From assembly GCA_017539025.1 (NCBI GenBank), contig JAFYHT010000071.1, forward strand, positions 1-64,000: DNA of 64,000 nucleotides, given 5' to 3'. The notes under the pieces are model-generated. The model saw nothing but the letters and a program-made list of their open reading frames with translations. It was not told the origin of the DNA and ran no database searches. Made by a program: the position numbers and the translations under genes. The DNA comes from Erysipelotrichaceae bacterium (GTDB lineage: Bacteria; Bacillota_I; Bacilli_A; Erysipelotrichales; Erysipelotrichaceae). How positions within the stretch are numbered: the stretch's first letter is position 1; the number at the start of each line of letters is the position of its first letter. Shown here in pieces: positions 8,337 through 16,709 of this stretch.

Positions 8337-9381
8337 ATTTCAATGAATCATCCAAGACGATGATGCCCTTGGTGACTTCACCATTGATCATCTTGTCAAA
8401 GCCTTCTCTCCAGTTCTCCAATGGGGTCAGGAAGGTAGCGATCTTTTCAGGAACGACAGTTCCCTCTTTCATCAGCTCAAGTGCTTTGACCCAGGAAGAA
8501 GGTTTCTGTGATCTCGATCCAACATAGACGATCTCCCTGTGTAAGATCAGATCGGTCCAGATCGATTCATGCGTATTGGCAAAGACGCCCATCTGTACGA
8601 CCGTACCTTTTCTTCTGACGATCTCAAGCGCCTTGTTCAAAGCAGGAACAGCACCGGAACACTCGAAGCACTTGTCTGCACCGACGTTGTTGGTCATCTC
8701 CATGACGATCGCCTTGAGGTCTTCGCTCTGCTGATCGACACAACGATCACACCCTGCATCCAAGGCAAGTTTGAATCTGTTGACATCGTGGCTCAATCCC
8801 GCCATGATGACTGTCGCACCCTGTGACTTGGCGACCTGAGAAACCATCTGGCCGATCGCACCGGCTCCGAATACCACACAGATATCTCCCGGCTGAACCT
8901 GACCCTTTTCAATGACGGAGTGTACACCGCAAGCCAACGGTTCCGTTAAACTTGCACTGAGTAAGCTGACATTGTCCGGCAGCACATGGACAGACTCTTC
9001 TCTGGAAACCAGATATTCCGCCATGGAGCCGTTGATCTGCGTGCCGATCCCCTGACGGTTGCCGCAGAGGTTGTAGTCCTTGCTTAAACACATTGGACAG
9101 ACACCGCAGGTCTTGAAGGTCGTTTCGGAAGTGACTCTGTCACCGACCTTGATATTCTTTACTTCCGGGCCGACATCGACGACGATTCCCGAAAATTCAT
9201 GTCCCAATACGACCGGAGGCTTCGTGCTTCCGTAAGAACCCTTAAACGCATGTAAATCTGTTCCGCAGATGCCCGAATAAGCGATCTTTATCTTGACAAG
9301 ATCCCCGGTCGCTTCCGGCTCGGGGATGTCCATATATTCCATATGGTCATATCCGACTTCAGTCTTTACTACAGCTTTCAT
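8335..9381 (-). CDS. Zinc-dependent medium-chain alcohol/polyol dehydrogenase
   Basis: 348 residues, typical for sorbitol, L-threonine or galactitol-1-phosphate dehydrogenases. Catalytic zinc ligands: Cys in GICGTDLHAFKG, His-Glu in VLGHEFSGIV, and a Glu in ASLTEPLACG. The structural zinc site is CGVCPMCLSKDYNLC. The NAD-binding loop is VVFGAGAIGQMVSQ. In this locus it most likely oxidises the phosphorylated polyol delivered by the PTS to a keto-sugar phosphate. It is divergent from the split transketolase, with an operator-like palindrome between the two starts. Confidence 0.92.
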   Translation of the reverse strand: MKAVVKTEVGYDHMEYMDIPEPEATGDLVKIKIAYSGICGTDLHAFKGSYGSTKPPVVLGHEFSGIVVDVGPEVKNIKVGDRVTSETTFKTCGVCPMCLSKDYNLCGNRQGIGTQINGSMAEYLVSREESVHVLPDNVSLLSASLTEPLACGVHSVIEKGQVQPGDICVVFGAGAIGQMVSQVAKSQGATVIMAGLSHDVNRFKLALDAGCDRCVDQQSEDLKAIVMEMTNNVGADKCFECSGAVPALNKALEIVRRKGTVVQMGVFANTHESIWTDLILHREIVYVGSRSQKPSSWVKALELMKEGTVVPEKIATFLTPLENWREGFDKMINGEVTKGIIVLDDSLK

Positions 9382-9420
9382 TATCCTGCCTTCTTTTCCT
9401 TATACAATTGCTCGAAAAAT

Positions 9421-9466
9421 GTGAAAAACACGTTCTAAATTAATTATATGAACTATGTTTTTTCAC
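9421..9466. promoter_or_regulatory. Long imperfect palindrome, probable SorC-type operator
   Basis: The left arm (9421-9435) reads GTGAAAAACACGTTC and the right arm (9450-9466) reads GAACTATGTTTTTTCAC, around an AT-rich centre of 14 bases. The arms match except for a two-base insertion/change. A second small inverted repeat, CACGT (9464-9468) and ACGTG (9477-9481), follows. The position between two divergent catabolic genes, just upstream of the transketolase promoter, fits a regulator binding site. Confidence 0.6.
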
Positions 9467-9515
9467 GTCAATAAAAACGTGTAAGCCTTTTCTTTTTACT
9501 ATTGTAAAAGTCGTG

Positions 9516-9544
9516 TTGACATTTGTTCACAAAATCACAATAAT
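9516..9544 (+). promoter_or_regulatory. Promoter of the transketolase operon
   Basis: TTGACA at 9516-9521, a 17-base spacer and AATAAT at 9539-9544. The coding start is at 9594, preceded by GGAAAGGAAGG. The operator-like palindrome ends 50 bases upstream of the -35 box, so activation or looping repression is possible. Confidence 0.65.
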
Positions 9545-9593
9545 GAAAATGAAGTATTATATATTCAAAACAGATAAGGAAAGGAAGGTTTTG

Positions 9594-10499
9594 ATGGATA
9601 AAAAAATCTATTCGAAAGAAGAGATCCAGGCGATCGCAAACTCCATCCGTAAGCAGATCCTGGGGATCGCTTTAAAATCGGGCGGATGTTACCTCGCACA
9701 GGCATGCTCTTCTGCTGAAATCGTGGCTTCTCTCTACACGAATGTCATGAATCTTGGCCCATCTGAAGGCCTTTGGGAACCGATCCCGTTCCCTGGCGTT
9801 CCGGGACCTGACAACATGGATTATCCGAAAGGAATGATGTACAACGGAGCACCTGCTCCTGACAAGGACAGATTCTTCGTATCATGCTGCCACTACGCAT
9901 CAGTCATCTATTGCGCACTGGCTGCAACAGGACGTATCTCTCCTGACTGCATGGACAAGTTCAACGTCGATGGCTGGAACATGGAAATGATCGGTGCCGA
10001 ACATTCTCCGGGCTTTGAAAACACAGCCGGATCACTTGGTCAGACGATCTCCATCGCCGGTGGTACCTGCCACGCCAGAAAGAGAAGAGGCGATACAGGA
10101 AGATGTTTTGTCATGCTGGGAGATGGTGAACTTCAGGAAGGCCAGACCTGGGAATGCATCCAGGCAGCTTCTCACTACAAGCTCGACAACATGATCATCG
10201 TCATCGATGCCAATGACCAGCAGGTCGAAGGCAAGATCGCAGATCAGATGACAGAAGAACCATTGATCGACAGATTCAAGGCCTTCGGCGCAGAATGCGT
10301 ATCCGTTGACGGACACGACATTGAAGCCTTCTGCAACGCATTCAATACACCACATGTTGACAAACCGTTAGTCGTCATCGCAAGGACTCATGGCTATACA
10401 GGAATCAAGCCTCTTGAAAAACGCTGGCCAATGCTTCACTTCGTCAGGATCTCTGCTGATGAAAAAGAAGAATACCAGAAGATATACGATGAGATGTAA
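9594..10499 (+). CDS. Transketolase, N-terminal (thiamine diphosphate-binding) subunit
   Basis: 301 residues from the ATG at 9594, chosen for the GGAAAGGAAGG site upstream. Together with the next gene it makes a two-subunit transketolase, transferring a two-carbon ketol unit between sugar phosphates using thiamine diphosphate. The cofactor motif is GDGELQEGQ (about 177-185) followed by IIVIDANDQQ; SCCHYASVIYCAL and AEHSPGFENTAGSLGQ are substrate/cofactor loops. The split form is common in anaerobes and in dedicated sugar pathways, including known ones for pentitols and for apiose. It leads a four-gene rightward operon. Confidence 0.92.
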   Translation: MDKKIYSKEEIQAIANSIRKQILGIALKSGGCYLAQACSSAEIVASLYTNVMNLGPSEGLWEPIPFPGVPGPDNMDYPKGMMYNGAPAPDKDRFFVSCCHYASVIYCALAATGRISPDCMDKFNVDGWNMEMIGAEHSPGFENTAGSLGQTISIAGGTCHARKRRGDTGRCFVMLGDGELQEGQTWECIQAASHYKLDNMIIVIDANDQQVEGKIADQMTEEPLIDRFKAFGAECVSVDGHDIEAFCNAFNTPHVDKPLVVIARTHGYTGIKPLEKRWPMLHFVRISADEKEEYQKIYDEM

Positions 10500-10511
10500 G
10501 GAGGAGATCAG

Positions 10512-11498
10512 ATGAAAATCGAAGTCAATACACACGAAAAGAATATTCTCCGCCTTGCGGAAGAACATCCTGAGCTGGTCGTACTTTCCGCCGATTTAGG
10601 TACGTCTTGCGAAGTCAAGAAATTCAGAGCTGTATATCCTGATCGTTACTTCACGATGGGTATCGCCGAACAGAACATGGTCTCATGGGCTGCCGGACTT
10701 GCCAGAGAAGGATACAGACCATTCATCCATACCTTTGCGGTATTCGAGTACAGAAGAGTCCTCGACCAGGTAGAAATGTCAGTCGCATATCCGAACCTTC
10801 CTGTCGTATTCGTCGGATTCGTACCGGGCATCACGACACCGGGCGGTGTATCCCACCAGTCCATCAATGATGTCGCTGTCTTGAGATCTGTCCCTAACAT
10901 GGCGATCTTCGATGTCGGCGATGCAACAGATATCGACTATATCCTGGATATGGCATATGAATACAACGGACCTGTCTACATCAGACAGCTGAGAAAAGAA
11001 GTTCCACGTCTGTTCCCGGCGGATGAACCTGTCGTATTCAACAGAGCCAGAGTCCTTTCGCAAGGCGATGATGTCGTCATCCTGTCATCCTCTATCTGCA
11101 CAGAAGAAGCAATGAGAGCGACAGCTGTCTTAAAGGAAAGAGGCATCTCTGTCCAGCATATGCATGTCACGACATTGAAGCCATTCTCCGATCCGACCAT
11201 CGTCGAAGCGATCGCAAAATCAAAATATGGCGTCGTCACGATCGAAAACCACCTCGATATCGGTGGCTTAGGCTCCGCTACTGCAGACCTGATGGCAGAA
11301 CACGGCTTAGGCAAGAGACTGATCAAGATCGGTCTGAAGGGTTATGCGCATGGTGCATCCAAGATGTACCTGATGGAAAAATATGGCATCAACGCCATGA
11401 ATCTGGTCAAAGCGGTTGAAGAGCTCAGCGGCAAAGACCTCAACATCAATAAGAACGACCTCGAAGAAGTCAGATTCGTCGACTTCCTGGAAGTTTAA
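10512..11498 (+). CDS. Transketolase, C-terminal (pyrimidine-binding) subunit
   Basis: 328 residues. It contains the pyrimidine-binding domain with the catalytic glutamate in FTMGIAEQNMVSWAAG and the loop FIHTFAVFEYRRVLDQ, then the C-terminal domain starting around PVVFNRARVLSQGDD. It completes the transketolase begun by the previous gene, 12 bases away, with a GGAGG site. Its stop overlaps the next ATG (TAATG), so the phosphatase is translationally coupled. Confidence 0.92.
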   Translation: MKIEVNTHEKNILRLAEEHPELVVLSADLGTSCEVKKFRAVYPDRYFTMGIAEQNMVSWAAGLAREGYRPFIHTFAVFEYRRVLDQVEMSVAYPNLPVVFVGFVPGITTPGGVSHQSINDVAVLRSVPNMAIFDVGDATDIDYILDMAYEYNGPVYIRQLRKEVPRLFPADEPVVFNRARVLSQGDDVVILSSSICTEEAMRATAVLKERGISVQHMHVTTLKPFSDPTIVEAIAKSKYGVVTIENHLDIGGLGSATADLMAEHGLGKRLIKIGLKGYAHGASKMYLMEKYGINAMNLVKAVEELSGKDLNINKNDLEEVRFVDFLEV

Positions 11499-12163
11499 TG
11501 AAGTATAAACTGTGCGTGTGGGACCTGGATGGGACCTTGCTTCACACCCTGCCCACACTGCACCATTTCGATAATCTGTCGTTAAAGCATTTCGGATTCA
11601 ATGAGATCACATACGATCAGAACGTCATCCTGATCAAGTATCCGATCGGAGAATACTACCATCATCTCCTAAGGATGGGAGGATGTGATGAAGAAAAGAT
11701 CGAAGGGATCGTAAACGATCTGATCCAATACAACTTCGATCTGTACAATGCCGATCCTACCTGCAAAGCTGAAGAGTTTGAAGGCGTCAGGGAGACATTG
11801 ATCAGAATACAGGAAATGGGTATAGAAAACGTCCTGTTCTCCAACAAGTTTCAGGAGATCAGCGAAAAGCTTGCCAGACATTACTATAAAGATGAAATAT
11901 CCGCAGTATACGGTCAGCTTCCTCAATATCCATCCAAACCTCAGGTCGGCTGTACCGACCGCATCCTGAAATCAACAGGATTGTCAGCAGATGAGATCCT
12001 GATCATCGGTGATACCGAAGTCGATATCCTCAGCGCAAAAAACAATCACATTGACTGTGTCTGTGCAACCTGGGGCTATCAGACAAGAGATGTGCTGATG
12101 AAATATGAACCCGATTACATCATCGACAGACCCGAAGAACTATTAGAAATATTAAGGAGATAA
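11498..12163 (+). CDS. HAD-family hydrolase, phosphoglycolate phosphatase-like
   Basis: 221 residues. Motif I is VWDLDGTLLHT (nucleophile Asp8, acid Asp10), motif II lies around NVLFSNKF, and motif III/IV ends ILIIGDTEVDI. The helical cap after motif I is the PGP/beta-phosphoglucomutase type. It should remove phosphate from a small sugar or glycolate phosphate. Placement between transketolase and aldolase suggests it dephosphorylates a pathway intermediate or a side product such as phosphoglycolate. Substrate not determined. Confidence 0.85.
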   Translation: MKYKLCVWDLDGTLLHTLPTLHHFDNLSLKHFGFNEITYDQNVILIKYPIGEYYHHLLRMGGCDEEKIEGIVNDLIQYNFDLYNADPTCKAEEFEGVRETLIRIQEMGIENVLFSNKFQEISEKLARHYYKDEISAVYGQLPQYPSKPQVGCTDRILKSTGLSADEILIIGDTEVDILSAKNNHIDCVCATWGYQTRDVLMKYEPDYIIDRPEELLEILRR

Positions 12164-12165
12164 AA

Positions 12166-12858
12166 ATGTTTTCTGAAGAGAAAAGACAAATCATCGAATA
12201 CGGCATCCTCTTGGACAGATATGAACTCGTATCTCTGACATGCGGTAACCTTGCGATCAGAATGCCGACAGGCGAGATCCTGGTCACACCTTCCGGACTT
12301 ATGTATGAAAAGATGGTTGAAGATGATGTCATCGTCTGCGACATCGACGGCAACATCATCGAAGGAACGAGAAAACCTTCTTCCGATACACCGGCTATCT
12401 TATACATCTTCAAGAATATGCCGCACATCAACGGCGTCATCCACACCCACCAGCCATATGCCACAGCGATCTCTCTGATCCCGGGCATGAGCGAATTCAG
12501 AGTCTGCTACACAGGCATGGCAAATACCTGCTGCGGAAATGTCCCGATCGCTCCTCCATCACCTGCCGGATCAGTTGAAATGGGAATCGACGTCGTCAAG
12601 TATGCCGGCAATTCCCGTGCAGTCATCTTAGGCAATCACGGTGTCATGACCATCGGACCTTCCTTGAAAGATGCCTTATACGCAGCTGTCTATCTGGAAG
12701 AAACAGCCAAGGGCTACCTGGCTGCCAGAGCCTGCTGCCCGGATGGCAAGATCAATGAGATGTCTGATGAATACATCCAGCAGATGGTCGATGTCTTCAA
12801 GTACTACGGTCAGGGAACACCGACGATCCCTACCGATCTGGTAAAGAAAGTCAAATAA
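12166..12858 (+). CDS. Second class II aldolase/epimerase-family protein
   Basis: 230 residues, same superfamily as the aldolase at 2949-3593 but divergent. Zinc ligands appear in VIHTHQPYATAI and LGNHGVMTIG; the phosphate loops are SLTCGNLAIR and VTPSGLMYEK, and the catalytic acidic residue region is KPSSDTPAI (Asp in place of the usual Glu context). The start has AAGGAG. It ends the transketolase operon, before a strong terminator. Presence of two such enzymes in one locus suggests two aldol steps or one aldolase and one epimerase. Confidence 0.88.
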   Translation: MFSEEKRQIIEYGILLDRYELVSLTCGNLAIRMPTGEILVTPSGLMYEKMVEDDVIVCDIDGNIIEGTRKPSSDTPAILYIFKNMPHINGVIHTHQPYATAISLIPGMSEFRVCYTGMANTCCGNVPIAPPSPAGSVEMGIDVVKYAGNSRAVILGNHGVMTIGPSLKDALYAAVYLEETAKGYLAARACCPDGKINEMSDEYIQQMVDVFKYYGQGTPTIPTDLVKKVK

Positions 12859-12881
12859 CGATTCCGTTCTCAAAGAACTTT

Positions 12882-12923
12882 AAAAAACGCTGCCGTCCCC
12901 TTCCAATTTCGGGCAGCGTTTTT
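12882..12923 (+). terminator. Terminator of the transketolase operon
   Basis: AAAAACGCTGCC and GGGCAGCGTTTTT form a GC-rich stem with a 16-base loop and terminal T-run. Confidence 0.85.
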
Positions 12924-12938
12924 GAATACCCAAAACAA

Positions 12939-12959
12939 AGACCCTTTTTTCAAGGGCCT
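12939..12959 (-). terminator. Terminator after the iron alcohol dehydrogenase gene
   Basis: On the minus strand AGGCCCTT pairs with AAGGGTCT (one G-T pair) around an A-rich loop, followed by TTTGTTTTG. Confidence 0.6.
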
Positions 12960-12966
12960 TCGTATT

Positions 12967-14061
12967 TTAATTCAGGATCTGATGATACAGATCATCGATC
13001 GTTTCAATATCAAGAGAAACAGGATTGTTCATCAGCCTGTCCGGATTGACAGAATTCCTTAAGACCTCATAGTCCTCTTCTTGCGCATGAGGCACGCTCA
13101 TCTCAAGCTCATTGAACAGCTCATTGAAACCGTCGGATGCCTGTATCACATTTTCACATCCCATCGCTTCAGCGATCTTTTGTAAAGTATCTTTCAGATA
13201 TCCTTCTCCTCTTGGATCGTTGGTATCGGATGTGTGTTCAACGACATAAGGGAAGAGCTTTGTCATGACCAGAGCGACACTGTGACCGTGTGCCGCATGA
13301 TACTTGCTGGTGATCTTGTAGCACATCGCATGACCCGCTGTCGTCTGAGTGATGTTGATGGCCTTTCCGGCAATGTATGCCGCCTTCAACATTCCCGCAA
13401 GTCCTTCTTCTTCGTTGTTCAGATAGGAATCCTTATATTCATATACCAGACGGATCGCCTCATCGGCATATCCTCTTGATTCATCATTTGCCTTGACTGC
13501 CCAATAGGATTCGATCGCATGACTCAGTGTATCCAACATCGTCGCCTTCTTCTGATAGTCAGGGAGATTTTTTAATAACGAAGGATCAAACAGAACTGCT
13601 TCAGGAATACAGCTGTAATCAGAGATCGACTGTTTATTTCCATTCACATAGATGATCGCAAACCTCGTTGCTTCCGAGCCTGTTCCGGCAGTCGTCGGGA
13701 TCGCAATGAATGGGATATCATTAGGAACGATGCTCTGTTTTAGATAATCGGTATCCTGATCCATGTTAGCGAAAAGCTTGATGCATTTTGCGGTATCCAT
13801 GCAGGAACCGCCGCCGATGGCGATGATGCAGTCGCAATTCTCTTTTAAGAAAAGCTTCGTTCCTTCCACACAGGATTCATAAGCAGGGTTTGGTTTATAA
13901 TCGGAAAACCTCACAACATCGATGTCATCGAGCGAAGAAAAATAACTGTTCAACTTTTCATCTTCCATCGCTCTGCCCGATACCAGAAGGATCTTCTTAC
14001 AATTTTTTTCTTTCAGGAATGAATACAGTTCCTGATAATCTTTCAATACTTTCTGTTCCAT
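12967..14061 (-). CDS. Iron-containing (group III) alcohol dehydrogenase
   Basis: 364 residues from the ATG at 14061; an alternative ATG at 14082 would overlap the upstream gene. The cofactor loop IIAIGGGSCMDTAKCI, AGTGSEATRF and the metal region MLDTLSHAIESYW plus a later AGHAMCYKI are intact. These enzymes reduce small aldehydes with NAD(P)H. The N-terminal pattern (FSDYKPNPAYES) reminds me of sequences annotated as phosphonoacetaldehyde reductases, but no phosphonate genes are nearby, so that is a weak suggestion. It directly follows the PrsW gene (TGA at 14063-14065, ATG at 14061), implying translational coupling. Confidence 0.88.
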   Translation of the reverse strand: MEQKVLKDYQELYSFLKEKNCKKILLVSGRAMEDEKLNSYFSSLDDIDVVRFSDYKPNPAYESCVEGTKLFLKENCDCIIAIGGGSCMDTAKCIKLFANMDQDTDYLKQSIVPNDIPFIAIPTTAGTGSEATRFAIIYVNGNKQSISDYSCIPEAVLFDPSLLKNLPDYQKKATMLDTLSHAIESYWAVKANDESRGYADEAIRLVYEYKDSYLNNEEEGLAGMLKAAYIAGKAINITQTTAGHAMCYKITSKYHAAHGHSVALVMTKLFPYVVEHTSDTNDPRGEGYLKDTLQKIAEAMGCENVIQASDGFNELFNELEMSVPHAQEEDYEVLRNSVNPDRLMNNPVSLDIETIDDLYHQILN

Positions 14062-14062
14062 A

Positions 14063-14791
14063 TCACGCCATGTACCTGTCATATTTTGAGACTTTGCCTA
14101 CAACGTAGTTTGCTGCGATAAACAGCAGTGCGATAAAGATCATGAAGAGATAGTTCTCGGTGAAGACCTGCAGTGTGGCGATATAGTCATAGAGCCCATG
14201 TAGAAGGATCGGTACCAGCAATGCCAGCACTTTGCATCTTGAGGAAGCCATGCCATCACCATAGACTTCATACAGTTTGGCAGCGGAGTAGAATACTCCC
14301 ATAAAGACACCAAATGAGGCATGTCCCGGAATCGCCGTAATGGCTCTGACGATAGCTGTCGGAAGCCCGAAATTCAATACATAGGAGATGTTTTCCCACA
14401 AGGCAAAGCCCAGCGAAACGAATACCGCATAGATCACGCCGTCAAAGACACAATCGAATTCCGATGAGTTCCAGCTGTTCTTTTTCAGAAGATAGTACTT
14501 GGCTCCTTCTTCGGAAATACCTACGACAAGGAAATAAAGCAGGATCCTGTAGACCTCGGAAGAAGGATCGAAGATCTTTCCAAGAAGCGTGACCAGGATC
14601 TTTTCCGAAATCATGGCGATCAGTGAAGAAAAGATACCGGCCTTGACCAGATTCCACAGGAACCTTCCGTTTTCTTTCTCCAGCTTGTCCTTACGGTAGA
14701 TCCTGACCATCAGAAAGATCGCAGGAACAACTGCCGAGATGATCAGGATGACATTGAATTTCATGATCGGTGTCAACAGATAATAAAACAT
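14063..14791 (-). CDS. PrsW-family intramembrane metalloprotease
   Basis: 242 residues with about seven hydrophobic segments. Motifs of the PrsW/Abi superfamily are present: EEGAKYYLL (paired glutamates), FALWENISYV, AIPGHASFGVFMG and LLHGLYDY. PrsW proteases cleave anti-sigma factors or other membrane proteins within the bilayer. No sigma or anti-sigma pair is in the window, so the target is unknown. It has GGAGG seven bases before its ATG and lies 9 bases after the amidotransferase-like gene, in a three-gene operon. Confidence 0.88.
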   Translation of the reverse strand: MFYYLLTPIMKFNVILIISAVVPAIFLMVRIYRKDKLEKENGRFLWNLVKAGIFSSLIAMISEKILVTLLGKIFDPSSEVYRILLYFLVVGISEEGAKYYLLKKNSWNSSEFDCVFDGVIYAVFVSLGFALWENISYVLNFGLPTAIVRAITAIPGHASFGVFMGVFYSAAKLYEVYGDGMASSRCKVLALLVPILLHGLYDYIATLQVFTENYLFMIFIALLFIAANYVVGKVSKYDRYMA

Positions 14792-14800
14792 GATTACCTC

Positions 14801-15499
14801 CTATTTTTCACAGGCTTTCATGAACGATTCAAAAAGCCTGTCAACATATTCTTCTTCCATCAGTTCCGGATGCCACTTGATCCCCATGGCAAACTTCTTA
14901 TCCGGTACTTCGTAACATTCTATCAGTCCGTCATCTGATCTCGCAGTGATCTTTGCGAAAGGTCTTACCCTTTCTTCATCGGCGATCATCGTATGGAAGG
15001 AATTCACTCCATAATCCTGAGATCCAACGAATTCATATAATTTTGAATCCTTTTCGATCCTGATGTGATGACGATAGTTCCGATCATATACCGCATGTCT
15101 GCCGCTCTTATCTTCATAGACATTGGAACCCAGTGCTCTTAGGATGTTGTTGAAACCTGCACAGATGCCAAAGATCGGCATATCCTTTTCCAAAGCATAT
15201 CTTGCGATCTCTTCCTCATAGGCATAGCTGTAGTCTCCGCCTTGCAATATGATCCCGTCGCACAGATCGACCTGTCTGTGAAGATCATCCTTTTCTTCTT
15301 CACTCAATCTCTTGGGATCTCCCAGATCGCTTTCATTGAAACTGTATGTCAGCTCACTTGGTAACAGCATGATGGCGATCCCGCCATGCTTGATGATGTT
15401 GTATCTGATCTCATCCACCATTTCCTGACGACGCCACAGATCGTTGTCCACGATCCTGTTTCTGATCTTTGATGGTATTCCAATAATTACTTTTTTCAT
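14801..15499 (-). CDS. Class I glutamine amidotransferase-like hydrolase (gamma-glutamyl-GABA hydrolase, peptidase C26)
   Basis: 232 residues from ATG at 15499; the longer open frame upstream is antisense to the divergent lipoprotein. The fold is that of PuuD: GIILQGGDYSYAYEE, the nucleophile Cys in PIFGICAGFNNILRALG, NSFHTMIAD and the His-Glu pair in GIKWHPELMEEE. Such enzymes hydrolyse gamma-glutamyl bonds of small molecules in the cytoplasm. The partners in the operon (PrsW, iron alcohol dehydrogenase) do not point to one pathway. Only an AGAAAG-like ribosome site is seen. Confidence 0.88.
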   Translation of the reverse strand: MKKVIIGIPSKIRNRIVDNDLWRRQEMVDEIRYNIIKHGGIAIMLLPSELTYSFNESDLGDPKRLSEEEKDDLHRQVDLCDGIILQGGDYSYAYEEEIARYALEKDMPIFGICAGFNNILRALGSNVYEDKSGRHAVYDRNYRHHIRIEKDSKLYEFVGSQDYGVNSFHTMIADEERVRPFAKITARSDDGLIECYEVPDKKFAMGIKWHPELMEEEYVDRLFESFMKACEK

Positions 15500-15602
15500 A
15501 AATTTTCTTTCTGTTTCTATTATCCCATTTTTTACATAATCATTGCATTTTTGTTGCGATATCCGGATATAATGAATCTGTATGTCGGAAAGGAGAAGAC
15601 CT

Positions 15603-16646
15603 ATGAAAAAAATATTGATTGTATTATTCTCGCTCCTGATGGTATTGTCTCTGTGCGGATGCCAGAAGGTCAAAGAAGAAAAAACTGAAGAAACAGAAAA
15701 AATCAGCGAAGAAGAGATCGCCGAAGCCGAAAAGGAACAGATCTCCATCACGATCGACCATGGCAATGGCGTCACAAAAGACTTCAGTATCAAGTCTGAC
15801 AGCGATCTGCTGATGGATGTGTTAAGCGGCATCAAAGCGACCGGAATGCTGGAATACGAGATCAAAGGATCAGATATCCTTTCCATGGATGGCTTTGAAT
15901 CAAGCAACGAATCCAGGTGGGTCCTCTATATCAATGATGAAGCCTATGAAGGAGACATTGAGAAGATGAAGTTCCAGAAAGGCGACAAGATCGTCTTTGT
16001 CTATGAAGCAGCAGCGATCGAAACGATACCTCAGCTCTTAGGCGGATGGCTGATCAACGAAGACTATAAAGAAAAACTTTCTGACGAAGAAAAGAAGATC
16101 TTCGAATCCATCACCTCTGAAGTGATCGGCGTCAGCTATATCCCTGTCAGAGTCCTGGCGACACAGGCAGCCAGCGGCGTAAACTACGCCTATCTGGCAC
16201 AGGGCATCAGTATGACAAATCCTGTCGAACTCAACTACTACATCATGGTGGTATACAAGGATCTCGATGGCAGCTGCGAAGTCAAAGCCATCAACAAGAT
16301 CGATATCCCTGACATGATGACGATGGAAAATTCCGATCCTGTATTCCTGAGATCCTGGATGGTCATCAAACCGGATGAGAAAGACACACTCAAAAACAAG
16401 GAAGTCCTCAAGAGCTTCAACAAAGCGATCGAAGGACATGACGGACTTGTACTGACTCCGATCGAACTCCTTGCCAGCCAGCTGGTATCCGGAACCAACT
16501 ACATCGTTCTGTGCCATGGCGAGACTGTGACACTGGATCCGGTATCGGATCTCTACATCGTAGAATGGTACGAAGACCTGAATGGAAAGTGTTCCATCAC
16601 CCGTATCGAAAATCTGAATCTTCAGTATTACGTTGCCGGAGAATAA
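15603..16646 (+). CDS. Lipoprotein with DUF4430-like domain and two cystatin-like segments
   Basis: 347 residues from ATG at 15603 (AAGGAG nine bases upstream; TATAAT at 15568-15573). A lipoprotein signal ends LSLCGC (lipidated Cys about residue 19). A Glu/Lys-rich linker is followed by a beta-grasp region like DUF4430 (about 45-135). Then come two related segments, each with an early helix and a motif resembling the cystatin QxVxG loop: LATQAASGVNYAYL (about 190) and LASQLVSGTNYIVL (about 295). True cystatins read QVVAGTNY and inhibit papain-like cysteine proteases. The protein is outside the membrane; inhibition of host or bacterial proteases is a hypothesis. Confidence 0.8.
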   Translation: MKKILIVLFSLLMVLSLCGCQKVKEEKTEETEKISEEEIAEAEKEQISITIDHGNGVTKDFSIKSDSDLLMDVLSGIKATGMLEYEIKGSDILSMDGFESSNESRWVLYINDEAYEGDIEKMKFQKGDKIVFVYEAAAIETIPQLLGGWLINEDYKEKLSDEEKKIFESITSEVIGVSYIPVRVLATQAASGVNYAYLAQGISMTNPVELNYYIMVVYKDLDGSCEVKAINKIDIPDMMTMENSDPVFLRSWMVIKPDEKDTLKNKEVLKSFNKAIEGHDGLVLTPIELLASQLVSGTNYIVLCHGETVTLDPVSDLYIVEWYEDLNGKCSITRIENLNLQYYVAGE

Positions 16647-16651
16647 GCATG

Positions 16652-16680
16652 AAGACCTCTTAAAAAGGGAGGTCTTTTTT
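16652..16680 (+). terminator. Terminator of the lipoprotein gene
   Basis: AAGACCTC and GAGGTCTT around a nine-base loop, followed by TTTTTT. A TATACT -10-like box for the next operon lies immediately downstream (16684-16689). Confidence 0.85.
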
Positions 16681-16709
16681 GATGTATACTTTTAACATGA
16701 GGTAAGGCT

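Noticed and set aside
14801-15907. N-terminal extension of the C26 hydrolase to 15907
   Set aside because: The extra 135 residues are antisense to the lipoprotein gene; the family start and size fit the ATG at 15499.
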